The position numbers and the translations under genes were made by a program. Positions 43,844-54,700 of a stretch of 64,000 bases of DNA are shown here, piece after piece. Every line of letters starts with the position of its first letter. Positions within the stretch are counted from its first letter, which is position 1. Source of the stretch: AV80 sp035536995 (GTDB lineage Bacteria > Verrucomicrobiota > Verrucomicrobiia > Chthoniobacterales > UBA10450); contig DATLNB010000034.1 in NCBI GenBank assembly GCA_035536995.1, positions 98,994-162,993 on the forward strand, given 5' to 3'. The notes beneath the pieces are model-generated. The model made no database searches, had not been told where the DNA came from, and saw nothing but the letters and a program-made list of their open reading frames with translations.

Positions 43844-46623
43844 GACGTCCGCTTCTGGCTAGCAGACCTTAAATCGCGGCGAGCGACGCTTCTGGGATCG
43901 TTGCGATCCTTTCGCCACGGCGGGTGACGAAAGTGAATGACGAAGTCCCCGTTATAGGAGACGGCCGCCTGATCAAAGGTAAGGGTGCCGATCCGAAGCC
44001 ACTCCTGGTCTTTGACGCGTTGGAGTAACGTCCGGCGGCCCACGTCCGACACCTCGATCGAGAAGACAAGGTTGTTTCGTTTTTCGGAAGTGTCCTGTCC
44101 GTACATCAGGCCAAGGATCTCATCCCTGAAATCGAGTTCATTCGGCTGCGGCGGGGGGTTTGCGCCGGTCACTTTCAGGCGCATGAAGCGTGGACAGGAA
44201 GTAGGAACACCTTCCAGCTTTTCGAGCTCGGCGAGTTCATAGAGCTGCCGTTCCGAGGGCTCTTTGTCTGCACGGAGCAGTGCGAAAATCACGGCGATAA
44301 ACGAGAAGACTCCATAGCCGCGCTTCAAGAGAGTGACCGGCGGAGAGTTAGTCAGGTCAACGTCGATGACGGAATTCGTAAGCGCACCGCCCAGGTCCTC
44401 CTGGGTAATGAAATGAGCGCGCGGGGTTGGACCATCGGGGTAATCCTGTTCAGGAAACAACTTTCCGACCAGCCCGAGGGAGCGATACCGCCCGTTCCGC
44501 GGATCGTTCCCGCCAAGCGAATAGCGCGCTATGACCCGTCCTGCGGCGCCAGGCGCAAAATAGCCGGTGTAGGATGCGCCAGCCCAATCCGGATCTATTT
44601 CCCATCTTCCTTTCAGGCAAATTCCCATCCCATGGACCAGACGATGGAACCCCTTTCCGTCAGGGCCCCAGCGGAGGTCGCCGTGCGATCGAAGGGTGCG
44701 CCTGGCGGCGCTCAGCATGGCAAAATCTTTCCAGAACCGGACAATAAGGCCGCGGGTGATGCTGGTGAATGTCTGCTTATATACCGGCAACGCGGGATCG
44801 CCGGGACCGCGCCAGGTCTTATAATACTGCTTGTTGCGCTCCGGATTAAAGACTGCGTCCTCGATCTCTTCGAAACTCGATACCTGCGCGTCCTCCGAGG
44901 TAACTCCCTGTTTCCCCTTTGGATAAGGGAATTTCACAAGAGGCCATGAACGGCAACTTCGCCGGCCCCAGTTAAAAGCAAGGGCGAGAAGTAAGCCGAA
45001 GATGAAAGCTCCGCCGGCGATCAATCGTAAGAGCTTTCGATTAGGCTGCTCCATTGCCCCGGGCATTCCCGCGGGGATTGGCTCCGCGTAAACCCAGCTG
45101 AGGTAGCACAGCGCGATTGCGGTAAGGGCAATAATTACAAAGCGTGAACCCCAGGTCCGAACAAGGAAGAGAAGCACGACGGCCAGGATCACAATGACGA
45201 TGGATTCGATGCGCCAGAGCGTTCGCCAGGTAGAGAGTTTGAGGTTCGGCGCTGCGATGGCGCTGGCTTCGGCTGCGCGCGGCACCGGATAAGTCCCGAG
45301 CGTCGCGCCGGCGGCGGCGTTCGCCGCGATCTGCGCGTTAGTCCACCGCGGCGCAAGGTAAGGGAAGGTCGGCCGGAATGGCTTATCGTTCGTTGTAGCC
45401 CGCGGAAATTGCTTGGACTCAGCATAGGCCAGCTCGACAAGCAGCGTCTCGCCGGCAGCCGCCAAAGCCTGGGCGACGTCGTCAGCCAGGGCGCGGCCAT
45501 TGGGGAACTTCGCGGGCTTGCGCAGGTCGTAGACCATTACGTCGGGGACGGAGTCATAATGACGATGCGCTTCGAGCGGGGAGAGGAACGTGGCCAGTAT
45601 GTCTTCCATCACTGTGGGCCGATCGTGGACCTGGTTGATCAGGTTCACGTGGTCGCGCGGAGGATAAGGATTGAGGTAGCCAAAACGCGGCAACTGGGTG
45701 CGCAAGGAGCGGCCGACATGATCGATCTGGTCCTTGCGATGGGTTGTCGCCCAGAGAAGGGCAGGCCCGGGAGCGGGCAACGCGGAAAGAGGGATACTGG
45801 TTACAATACCTACTACGTTGCGCCGGAAGAAACGCGGGAAGATGAATGGGTCGTCAAAGATATCGGTCAGGACATGGATGGTGTCGGGAGGCGCGTTCTG
45901 CATCTCGCTTTCACGGCCGGGAGCGACAATGTTTACATTGCCGCGGACGCCGGTGATGACCGGTGGTTTGGCAAAATAAGTCTCAGAGTTCTCCCCGTTT
46001 TCCTTCAGGCCCAGCTCGAACTCGAGCACGAGATCATCGGCAATCGCATCCGGTTGCATGATGATGCCGCCGTAAAGCGCCTGCATGGTATGGTCGCTCT
46101 CGTGCGCGCTGATGAGCGCGCCGCGCACAGTCACGGCCCCCTGTAGTTCCCGTTGCGCCAGGGCGATTCGCGCGGCGTCTCCACCTTTTCGCGCTTCTTC
46201 CAGAGCAGCAGCTTTTTCGGACACCACTTTGTTTCGCGTCTCGAGCTCAGCCGCATACGCTTGGCCTTCCGGCGTGCCTTCTTCGGCGAAGAAACGGACG
46301 GCGGCGTTCAGGTCCACATGGACCCGAAACTTATACCCATCCAGCTTCAACGCCTTGATCTGGTTCGGCTGGAGAGCGCGCCGGACACACAGGCTGATAA
46401 CCAGACGTTCGCCTTCGCCAATCCGGGCGGGATCGGTAATGAGCTGCCCGGTTCGATCGACCACGAAGGCATGCAGGTCCGTTATATTAGCCTCAGCGTC
46501 CGACTGGAGGGCGAGGACATCGAGGCTCATCGGGTCCGCGTGATCGGAGGCCCAAACCCAGTCGGAGGTGATGGCGAAAAGGACCGCAGCGACAACAAGG
46601 CGAAGAAGTGAGGTATTTCTCAT
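43840..46623 (-). CDS. DUF4331-like domain fused to a catalase-like haem domain
   Basis: 927 aa from the ATG at 46623, chosen because it gives a clean signal peptide (MRNTSLLRLVVAAVLFAITSD; an ATG at 46659 would add 12 residues). Residues about 27-460 resemble DUF4331 (ASDHADPMSLD...ANITDLHAFVVD). Two or three membrane helices follow (about 480-560). Residues about 590-900 resemble the catalase-related haem fold, including HGMGICLKGRWEI with His664 as distal His. The canonical haem-ligating Tyr motif near the end of catalases is not obvious. Catalase-related enzymes include allene oxide synthases that act on fatty-acid hydroperoxides. It overlaps the amidohydrolase gene by ATGA. Confidence 0.75.
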   Translation of the reverse strand: MRNTSLLRLVVAAVLFAITSDWVWASDHADPMSLDVLALQSDAEANITDLHAFVVDRTGQLITDPARIGEGERLVISLCVRRALQPNQIKALKLDGYKFRVHVDLNAAVRFFAEEGTPEGQAYAAELETRNKVVSEKAAALEEARKGGDAARIALAQRELQGAVTVRGALISAHESDHTMQALYGGIIMQPDAIADDLVLEFELGLKENGENSETYFAKPPVITGVRGNVNIVAPGRESEMQNAPPDTIHVLTDIFDDPFIFPRFFRRNVVGIVTSIPLSALPAPGPALLWATTHRKDQIDHVGRSLRTQLPRFGYLNPYPPRDHVNLINQVHDRPTVMEDILATFLSPLEAHRHYDSVPDVMVYDLRKPAKFPNGRALADDVAQALAAAGETLLVELAYAESKQFPRATTNDKPFRPTFPYLAPRWTNAQIAANAAAGATLGTYPVPRAAEASAIAAPNLKLSTWRTLWRIESIVIVILAVVLLFLVRTWGSRFVIIALTAIALCYLSWVYAEPIPAGMPGAMEQPNRKLLRLIAGGAFIFGLLLALAFNWGRRSCRSWPLVKFPYPKGKQGVTSEDAQVSSFEEIEDAVFNPERNKQYYKTWRGPGDPALPVYKQTFTSITRGLIVRFWKDFAMLSAARRTLRSHGDLRWGPDGKGFHRLVHGMGICLKGRWEIDPDWAGASYTGYFAPGAAGRVIARYSLGGNDPRNGRYRSLGLVGKLFPEQDYPDGPTPRAHFITQEDLGGALTNSVIDVDLTNSPPVTLLKRGYGVFSFIAVIFALLRADKEPSERQLYELAELEKLEGVPTSCPRFMRLKVTGANPPPQPNELDFRDEILGLMYGQDTSEKRNNLVFSIEVSDVGRRTLLQRVKDQEWLRIGTLTFDQAAVSYNGDFVIHFRHPPWRKDRNDPRSVARRDLRSASQKRTS

Positions 46624-46677
46624 AAGCGAAGGGCCCGGGGGACGCGTGACGTTGAACATGGGGAGAGACTGACTGGA

Positions 46678-49600
46678 TTACTTGAAAACGTGCTGGCCGA
46701 TTTGCTGACCAAGTGCGCGGTAGCTTTCCCACTGAATATCGTCAAAGATTTGATCGATCGTGGGATCCTGCGGGAACTTCTTGTTCGTCTCCGAATAGGT
46801 GAGGACGTCCTGGGTCAGCGCATCGGTTAGACTGGGCTTTAACAATAGGATCCAGCATTGCTCGCCATCCTGGTAACTAACCTGAGCGAGGGATGCATGG
46901 TAAGGGCCGTCCCGCTTGATTTTGTCCAACGTTCCGATGCAAGTCTGGTTAACCCAGCGCTGGATTGGCTCGGGCATCGCCGCAAAGGCTTGCTGACCGG
47001 TCCACTTAATCTCAGCGCCAAAATCCTCCCGGGCCTGTTGCATGAGCCGGGCGAGATCGCCCCATTGATAGTCTGGATCTTCGCCGCCGTCGGCAACGAT
47101 CATGAAGCGGACTCTGCGCCGAAGCAGCTCATAGAGCCCGGTGACTTCGAAATGGCCGCCGTCACTTAAGTACCAAAACCATTGGGATGGACCGCGAAAA
47201 CGGCCGCGGTATTCCGCGAGCAACATGCTTTGCGCGCCGAAGAGTTTGGTCGGAAAACGCTTGAGCCGCCGCCAGAAAGGAGGCGGGTAACGGTCCGGGC
47301 GCTCGTAGTCGAGTATCCCCGAGTCCCACCAGTATCCCAGCCGGACGTTTACCAATCCCATGAAAAGAGCGAGCGACAGTTTCGTGCCGCGGCCGACACC
47401 GGTGGAGAAAGCCGCGCCCGAGATCGAGGTCCACGCGCCTAACGACAGGCTTTCTACTTCGGCGCTGTCGCTCTTCTTCGATTGGAGGACGTGAAATGCC
47501 GTCGGAGAACTTGTCACTGGCAGGGCCTTCACCGCGGTTAAGCGTCGCTTGTGAGAAGGTTCGAAGTCCTCCGCATCATAACCATCGCGCCAACGGCGGT
47601 ATTTCTGCCACCGGGGGAGTGAATCAGGCGTGGCCCATTCCGAGAAATACTTCAGGCCGACGGTAATGCCATGGGGAGTCACGCACATCGGCAAGCCTTT
47701 ACGTTCCCGAATTTCCCGCTCGGAAGTAACGTCTACCGTCTCGTTAACGCAGACGTTGATGAGGTGGAGCGGGCCGCCCTGGCGTTCGGGATGATATTCG
47801 TCGTGGGGAATGTCATCCTTGGGATTGGCCTGCGAGACATCGCGTCCTCCGCCGGTGGGAGAGCCGTAAATACGTTCCTCATTCGACGCTCCAAGAAAGG
47901 TCCTGGAGAGCCTTGAGGCATAGGTTGCGCGCAAGGACGACAGGTTCAGGAAATCAAAGGCGCGGCCCAGGACCGCTGAGAACAAGAATGCAATGAGAAC
48001 CAGCCAGATACCATTGGCTGGCGCCGCGAAAAAGACACGATGCGCGAGCACGTCGAGGACAAAGAGAAAAAAGAGCGCAAGGGGGAGGCCGAGAAAATTG
48101 GCTAAAGCGACGTAGGAGAAACCACCGCCGGTGCCCGCCGAAATTTGTCGGAGCGCTTTCATGGCGATCCAGCGCAAGACAGGCAGCGCCGGAGCCAGCG
48201 CCATCAGGATGGCGGCGGACGCTTTCGCGACAGTTCCGTGGGCATAACGGATAGCGAGGGTGTCCAGAACCACCCAGGCGACGAGAAAAGCAAAAATGAT
48301 CAGCGCTTCCCCGAGACCACGGCTGAGGCGATTGCGAACGATCGCGCCAACCCTCTGCGCGGCGGGAATCGTAGAAGAGTGCTCGATCGCGCCCCAGCGG
48401 GCTACTTCCTGCCAGAGCCAGGCTAATAACAGGATAACTAACGCGGCAGCGGCCAGCCCGGCGATAAAAGGAAATTGCAAGGCTGTCGCACTTCCCGCCA
48501 CCAGGACCAGCCAGCCCAGAAGAGAGAAGACCGGATAACGCCGATAGGATCCGATGTTCGGTGCGAGCCAATATCCGAGGGTGGCCGGTATAACACCGAG
48601 GCCAAGAGCGACCAACGGCAGCCACCACCACGGTGATAACTCGAGCCCGCGGAACTGCGGCCTGACGAAGAGCGGAGCGGCCGTCTCCCATAAACGAAGC
48701 GATCCCCACCGGCTAATGGCCGGTCCTGTTGTCAACGGCAGCCAGGCAAGCAGCCCAAAGACGGCGAAGAGAAGCGCGCCGAGAACAAGGTAGAGACTAA
48801 CAATGTTGCGCCAAAGGACCGCGAGGTTGAGCCGCGCGTCCTCCGCCCCAGTCGCGAAAATGTAATTGGCCTGGGTCCGCAGCCACCAGAGCGGCGCCGA
48901 GCCTGTGTCTTTCAGGATTTCCTCGACCCGGCCAACGGGATCCTTCGCCTGGGCGACGGACGGGCGCGTGAACAGACGGCCCAGGAAGCTGCCGGTGAAT
49001 CCTCCGCCCGAAACGCTCGAGAGAAAGTCGATGTCGCGAAGGCGGCCGCGCTCGGAAAGGGCTTGTAAGACTCCAAGGCCAAAGGTCGCGCTTCGGATGC
49101 CGCCGCCAGTCAAGGCAAGGCCAACCGTATCTTCAGGTAACTGTTCTTCGTTCTCCCGAGACTTATGGGCACCGATGTTACCTCCGTCCTCCGGACGTGG
49201 TGGCTCCGCCGCGTTCGCGTCCGCCGCGACCGGGCTCATCGTCGCTCGCAAAGCCGCTTCCCGTCGTCTCCGAATAGCCTTCGCTTCGGCCGCCTCGAAT
49301 GCCGCCGGATAAACCGCGGTGGTCGCCTCGGCCAGCAAGGTATCGGCGGCCTTCTCACTGATCATGAAGATCGGCGCGAGGATGAAGTAGCCAGGTATTC
49401 TCGGGAACACTGAGGCGTCCACTACCCGGAGGTTCCTGACTCCGTGGACGCGGAACTTGCTGTCCAGAACAGCCCGCTTGTCTTCCAGGCGCCGTGGATC
49501 CGCGGTCCAGCTGTCAGAGCCAATCGGACACGTGCAGGAGGCATGATGCCCCCAGGCCTGGGTCCTGACCCATTCCTCCATCTCAACCGAGGAATCGGCG

Positions 49601-51723
49601 ATCTCTATGCCGGGCTGAATTTCGCGAACGAATTGGTCCGGGTTCCGCGCATTAACCTTGCGCATGAAAGCGACGGCATCGACCAGCGCGGCCAGGTCTC
49701 GCTTGCTATGGACGAGGCGGGAATCGTTTTCTCGTTTACGCTCCTCGAGCTCGAACGGCAGCGGCCGGCCTTGTCGCCGGAATTCCTCTATCTCGAGATC
49801 GATCCTGGCTGCTTCCTGTTGCGCTTTCTCGTTGAAAGCGTCGAAGCAAATTTCCGGCATGGCGAAAGGATCAGCCGAGCGCAACCTGACTGTGCCGTCG
49901 TGGTTGCTGGTGTAAGCCTTAAGAATGACCCAGCTCCAGATCTTGTGCTCTTCCTTCTCCCCGCCCAGCGTTGCCTTAAACAATTCGCGCGACCAATTCC
50001 AGTAGTAACCTCGAAAGGCTGCCGGCGCTCCAAACGTAAAGAGATCCGGGTCCCGTTCCCTGGCGTCGATCGCGGGCTGGGAGCGGCGAATCACCGCGAG
50101 CGTGCCGCCATTCGTAGCATACAGGCCGGTCCGGTTCTTATACCATTGGGTTCGGGCACCGTCGTTTGGATCGCCCGGCAGAAAGCTTACGCCGTTCAAA
50201 GTGGCGAGCTCCTTGTTCAGCTCGCTGACAACCGTGACTTCGTAGCGGTCCTGAAGGTTCCTGCCGACGGCCGGAAGATCGATAACTCCCGTGTCATCTA
50301 GAGGAGCGGCTTCGTATTCGACTCCGTGGCTTGACGATCCGGCAGGCCTTGCTCCAAACAGACCCGTGATTTCGTTATCTCGGAGGTGATCTTCGGGACC
50401 GATGCCGCTGAGCATCAGGAGCTGCGGCGTGTTGAAAGCGCCTCCGCAAAGGATCACCTCCCCTCCCGGTTTTGCGAAATAACAAACCCGCTGCCGCGAA
50501 TCCGGTTTCTGGATGGGGCTCGCTTCGTAGAGGTGATTGCCGACTGCGCATTCCACCCCGATCGCGCGCGGCGGTTCATCTTTTTCGTTCTTTTCAAACA
50601 GGACTCGCGTGACGTGCGCGCCGCTCCGCACGACGAGCCGGCCGGGATGGCGCCGCTGGGCAGTAAGGAGAAACTCACGAACCCCAAAGCGCCGGCCATT
50701 TCCCGGCTCACCTTTGTCATCGCCTCCCGCCGCCGCGCCCTGGATCCCAATGGGAATGAGAAACACGCCTTCGGGACTGGCCCGGCGAGTGTTGACGTCG
50801 TTGAAGTCAATCGCCTGGATAGCGCGGGCCCGGAGTAAGGCGTGCTTTAGAAAAGAGATAAGCCGGTTGTTTCCGTGTAGCACCGCCAAGGCGGACTGGA
50901 CGATGACTCTAAAGAATGGGCGATCGTCCTCGGCGATGGTCGAGACCAGGAACGGATCGATCAGGTTGGTCGGCGCCCATCCTTTGAAGCCGTGCCCGCC
51001 GTCATCAAGAACGGCGCGGGGATCGAAGAAGAGAACGATCTTGCGGTAACCGCTGTAAAGAAGCCCGAGAAGCTTGCGAAAGAACTGATCGTAGGCCTCG
51101 AGATACTGGCAACGCTCGAACTTCGCGAAGTAGCCGCGCATCGGGCCTGAGCGCCAGGAGTTATCGCCGGTCAGCTCGGCGATGTAATCCCATTCCTTGT
51201 CGTTCGGCGCGATCGTGATCATTGCGTGATGCGCGGTGCATCCGCCTATCCCCGAGCTGCGTGGATAGAAAACGCCCTGCTTCCCTTTTACGGGGTGCGG
51301 ATCGCAATACTTCGGATTAAGCGGGCCCCCTGTAACAGGGTCGATGCGCTGGTTATATTTCTCGTCCCGGGCCTGCCGCTCGGTATCGGCATGATGCCGG
51401 ACCGAGAACATCCAGCTCATCTCCGCATCTTCGGAGGCGGCTGCGTAGTAACCAGGAACTTTGGTAACCTCGCCAGTTTCCGCCGCGGGATAGGCGGCCG
51501 ACTTTGTTTTTAACGGGTCCGGCCCGGCCTCTATAACCAGGACTCTTTTGCCAGCGTAAGTCAGCCGGGCTGCAAGCGGGCCGCCGCCCGCGCCTGAGCC
51601 AACTATGATGTAATCGAATTGCGACCCTTCCTTGTCCCGCGCCCTGTTATCCAGCAACCGTTGTTCGATCGCCTCCTCATCCATGCCTTCGACGGCGGAG
51701 AGATCGGGGGGTTCGGCGCTCAT
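46678..51723 (-). CDS. GMC oxidoreductase fused to a membrane patatin-like lipase
   Basis: A 1681-aa fusion. Residues about 30-810 are a GMC flavoenzyme: FAD motif DYIIVGSGAGGGPLAARL, active-site region WGHHASCTCPIGSD, and end motif VVDASVFPRIPGYFI. A charged linker leads to patatin: oxyanion loop ALTGGGIRSATFGLGVLQAL (about 871), Ser nucleophile in SVSGGGFTGS (about 905) and catalytic Asp in DGGHFEVTGLYELL (about 1522). About seven or eight membrane helices (about 960-1290) interrupt the patatin fold. So an alcohol-type oxidase and a lipid acyl hydrolase are joined on one membrane protein. No signal peptide is seen. Eight bases separate it from the cytochrome gene upstream. Confidence 0.88.
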   Translation of the reverse strand: MSAEPPDLSAVEGMDEEAIEQRLLDNRARDKEGSQFDYIIVGSGAGGGPLAARLTYAGKRVLVIEAGPDPLKTKSAAYPAAETGEVTKVPGYYAAASEDAEMSWMFSVRHHADTERQARDEKYNQRIDPVTGGPLNPKYCDPHPVKGKQGVFYPRSSGIGGCTAHHAMITIAPNDKEWDYIAELTGDNSWRSGPMRGYFAKFERCQYLEAYDQFFRKLLGLLYSGYRKIVLFFDPRAVLDDGGHGFKGWAPTNLIDPFLVSTIAEDDRPFFRVIVQSALAVLHGNNRLISFLKHALLRARAIQAIDFNDVNTRRASPEGVFLIPIGIQGAAAGGDDKGEPGNGRRFGVREFLLTAQRRHPGRLVVRSGAHVTRVLFEKNEKDEPPRAIGVECAVGNHLYEASPIQKPDSRQRVCYFAKPGGEVILCGGAFNTPQLLMLSGIGPEDHLRDNEITGLFGARPAGSSSHGVEYEAAPLDDTGVIDLPAVGRNLQDRYEVTVVSELNKELATLNGVSFLPGDPNDGARTQWYKNRTGLYATNGGTLAVIRRSQPAIDARERDPDLFTFGAPAAFRGYYWNWSRELFKATLGGEKEEHKIWSWVILKAYTSNHDGTVRLRSADPFAMPEICFDAFNEKAQQEAARIDLEIEEFRRQGRPLPFELEERKRENDSRLVHSKRDLAALVDAVAFMRKVNARNPDQFVREIQPGIEIADSSVEMEEWVRTQAWGHHASCTCPIGSDSWTADPRRLEDKRAVLDSKFRVHGVRNLRVVDASVFPRIPGYFILAPIFMISEKAADTLLAEATTAVYPAAFEAAEAKAIRRRREAALRATMSPVAADANAAEPPRPEDGGNIGAHKSRENEEQLPEDTVGLALTGGGIRSATFGLGVLQALSERGRLRDIDFLSSVSGGGFTGSFLGRLFTRPSVAQAKDPVGRVEEILKDTGSAPLWWLRTQANYIFATGAEDARLNLAVLWRNIVSLYLVLGALLFAVFGLLAWLPLTTGPAISRWGSLRLWETAAPLFVRPQFRGLELSPWWWLPLVALGLGVIPATLGYWLAPNIGSYRRYPVFSLLGWLVLVAGSATALQFPFIAGLAAAALVILLLAWLWQEVARWGAIEHSSTIPAAQRVGAIVRNRLSRGLGEALIIFAFLVAWVVLDTLAIRYAHGTVAKASAAILMALAPALPVLRWIAMKALRQISAGTGGGFSYVALANFLGLPLALFFLFVLDVLAHRVFFAAPANGIWLVLIAFLFSAVLGRAFDFLNLSSLRATYASRLSRTFLGASNEERIYGSPTGGGRDVSQANPKDDIPHDEYHPERQGGPLHLINVCVNETVDVTSEREIRERKGLPMCVTPHGITVGLKYFSEWATPDSLPRWQKYRRWRDGYDAEDFEPSHKRRLTAVKALPVTSSPTAFHVLQSKKSDSAEVESLSLGAWTSISGAAFSTGVGRGTKLSLALFMGLVNVRLGYWWDSGILDYERPDRYPPPFWRRLKRFPTKLFGAQSMLLAEYRGRFRGPSQWFWYLSDGGHFEVTGLYELLRRRVRFMIVADGGEDPDYQWGDLARLMQQAREDFGAEIKWTGQQAFAAMPEPIQRWVNQTCIGTLDKIKRDGPYHASLAQVSYQDGEQCWILLLKPSLTDALTQDVLTYSETNKKFPQDPTIDQIFDDIQWESYRALGQQIGQHVFK

Positions 51724-51731
51724 CGCGTGGA

Positions 51732-54700
51732 TTAAAGGGTCTTAAGAAAGGCGATCAGCGCCTCCTTGGCTTCGTCGTTCCTGGCGGAATCAGGATCGAG
51801 GACGTCACCAAAGTAATGGCCATGATCGAGCACGAAGTCGGGACATTTGCTGGCGGCGATCAGGGCCGGGCCGGCCTGTTTGGCGATAACGGCATACGCT
51901 TCTTCGCCAGTCAGGCGTTGCTTTTGAATCTGGACGCTGGCTTTGAGCAGCGCGACCACGGCTGGCGCGACCTGGGCTCCTTTTGATGGATCCATGCTCA
52001 TAAGGAGGTTAACCGGTGTTCCGCGCGGCAATGGGCCGACATTGATTCCCTTGTAATCCGCGTTGAGCGAGCTGTTAGGCAGGATCGCGAGGTGCAGCGG
52101 CACGTTCTTTAGCTCACCCGTCAGGAACTTGTTGGCCAGGATCCCAACCACCAACACGATGATGGTGGCGACTATGAAGATAAGCTTCGTCAGCCATTTC
52201 AATTCAATCCGGGTCAGAAGAAGGAGGACTCCCGCGGCCAAAATCGCTATCACAAGCAACCAGAGCCACGCGTTGGCGTAACTCATCATGTTTGTCACCG
52301 CGGCCATGAGTGCGCCCGCCATCATTCCACTTCCGCCGCCGGCCCCGGTAACGATCAGGAGCGCGGCCAGGACCAAACCGAGAAGAAGCAGAAGAATTCC
52401 GGCGTGACGAGCTCTGCCCCAGAAAATCAGGAAACAGAAGACGAGTGCTAGAATCAGCCAGAGGCCGTAGCTCAGCACCCAGAAAAGGAACATGCCGGGG
52501 CCGTGCCCGACGAAGCCTATCAGGACGCTCTGGACAAGGAGCGGCGTGAACCCGGGTTGAAATGAGACATAGGTATCCACGGGAAGACGGTAGATGTAAC
52601 CCGGATCATTCTTCGCCGCGGCGCTGCCTTCAGCTCGAAGATCACCCGGATGGGGAGCATACGTGATCCCGTCGCGGGCATAGAGAGTACGTTCCTTTGG
52701 CCAGAGAAGCTTTCGGATGCCGTCGTTGAACGCTACGAGCCGTCCATTCACGCTAGGATCCTGGTTATAAAGCCCCAGGGTGTTGTTATGAAAGTAAGGG
52801 GCCGTTGCCCAAAGGCTGATCAACGATGCCGGCCGGAAATACCCCGGCCCGCCATGGGTGCGCCCATCGTCAAATTCATCGTTTGTGCCGTACGGGTCGA
52901 GACTGACCGCGCTTGCATCGCTCTTGTAAGGATTGAAGTAACGAATCCTGCCTACGGAGGGCAGTGCCTTGAAGGTGTCCGATGAATAGTTGTCCCAGAC
53001 CTGTCCTGCCATTGCGTTGGTAGCCATGGCCCGTCCCGCATATGTGCCCACAAGGGTAACTGGGATGCGGAGCTCGTTTGAAAGGAAGTTGTTGTCGATA
53101 AAGGGATCTACGGCGTCCGGCGCCGGCAGTTCTCCGGCCAGTTTAGTGATCTGCTCGACATAGGCGCGGTACGATGGACTTTGCTTGTAACTATCCCAGT
53201 CCCTGTAATCTGCCGGCAGTGTGTAGATGGGGTCGGCCGGGACCGGAGCCTTGTCCCATCCGCCCGCCATCTTCCGGTCGAACTTGAGATCGAATCCTGG
53301 GGGTTGTTTGCTTGAATGACAGATGGCGCAGTTGTTGAGGAAAACTTTCCGACCGGCGGCCCGCTTCTCCGGTGAGTCTTTCGCGAGCTCGACTTGCCCG
53401 AGGGTGCTGCCGCCTTCCGGACCGGCGTCCTTCAGCTTCATCGCGGCTGTGCTTTTGGGCACTTTCTTCTGGGTGCCAAGAGTGAAGAACGAGGCCATGT
53501 AGTTGACCCGGTATCTCTCGTTTACCTGCCAATAAACGGAATTCTTTCGGGATACTTCGACACTGAAGGGGCGCTGAGGTGTGAAACCGATGACCGGGTT
53601 ATCGCACCGCATCCATTGCTCGGAAAATACGCCGATGTTCAACGGCACCCGGGCAAGTGCCCCCCAGACCCCGACACTGTCTTCTCCCGGGAAAAGGACC
53701 ATGGGAAAATGCCGGTATTTGTTTTGGCCGTCCGGATTGTTGCTGGTATCGGGGTCCTCAACACTCGGTAACAGGAGATTCTCTCTGCTCTGCTTTTCTG
53801 TCGGCTTGTTCCTTGCGCGATCGAGCCGGGCCGGGACATCGAAGATCGCGTTAATGATGTTGGTGTTATTGATCTGATCGGTACTAACCAACGACGTATC
53901 GACCGTCCCCGGCGCCTGGCTTTTGAGGAAGTGATGGAGGAAGTTCGGACGTCCCACCAGGTTCCCGAATGCAGGCTGCGGATCCCAATACTGAGCGCCG
54001 ATCACGCCGGATAGATTGTCCCAGTTCGGTTTCTCCGGATCCTTCGGCGGATTTAGCGGGTGCGGCCCGATGTGACAAAACCCGCAGGACATGCTCACCC
54101 GGAACGGCCGGACAAGCTTTGGGTCCGAATGAATCTGGATGCTGGTATAATATTGTCCGTTAGTTTGCTCGACCCGTTCTTTCCAATAACTCCGGGCTTT
54201 TGCGGCTTCATCGGTCTTCGCAAAGAAGTCCGGGTTAAGCATCAACCGGAGCCCGAAGATACCGGACGGATACCCGTAAACGGTTGGATCGAGCCCGTCC
54301 TTAGGCAGCTTCCGGCGCACGACCTCGGGCACGTAATCCTTGAAGGGATCTTCCTTTGTCGCATCGGTCCATTCTTTTGCTCTTTGTTCAGGGGTAGTCC
54401 ACGGCTCGAATAGCTCGGTATAATGCCCGGCCGGCGGGACCGGTTGATTAACCGGAGTCTCGAGCCGGCGTCCCTGGGCATCGAACACTTCGGGGTCCGG
54501 CTTGGGATCATAACCATAATCACCACCGCCTGGGGCGGGCGGTGGTGCGGCGCCTGCAGCCGGATCCGGCGGCGGCTTTAGAATCGCCGACCCATCCGGA
54601 TTGGCCTGGTCAATATAAAGACCGAGAATAGGCTCCGCAGCTCTGACAAAGCCCGGCTGCGTGATCAGGCCGGCGTCTTTGAACCGACTGTCGCGCCGGC

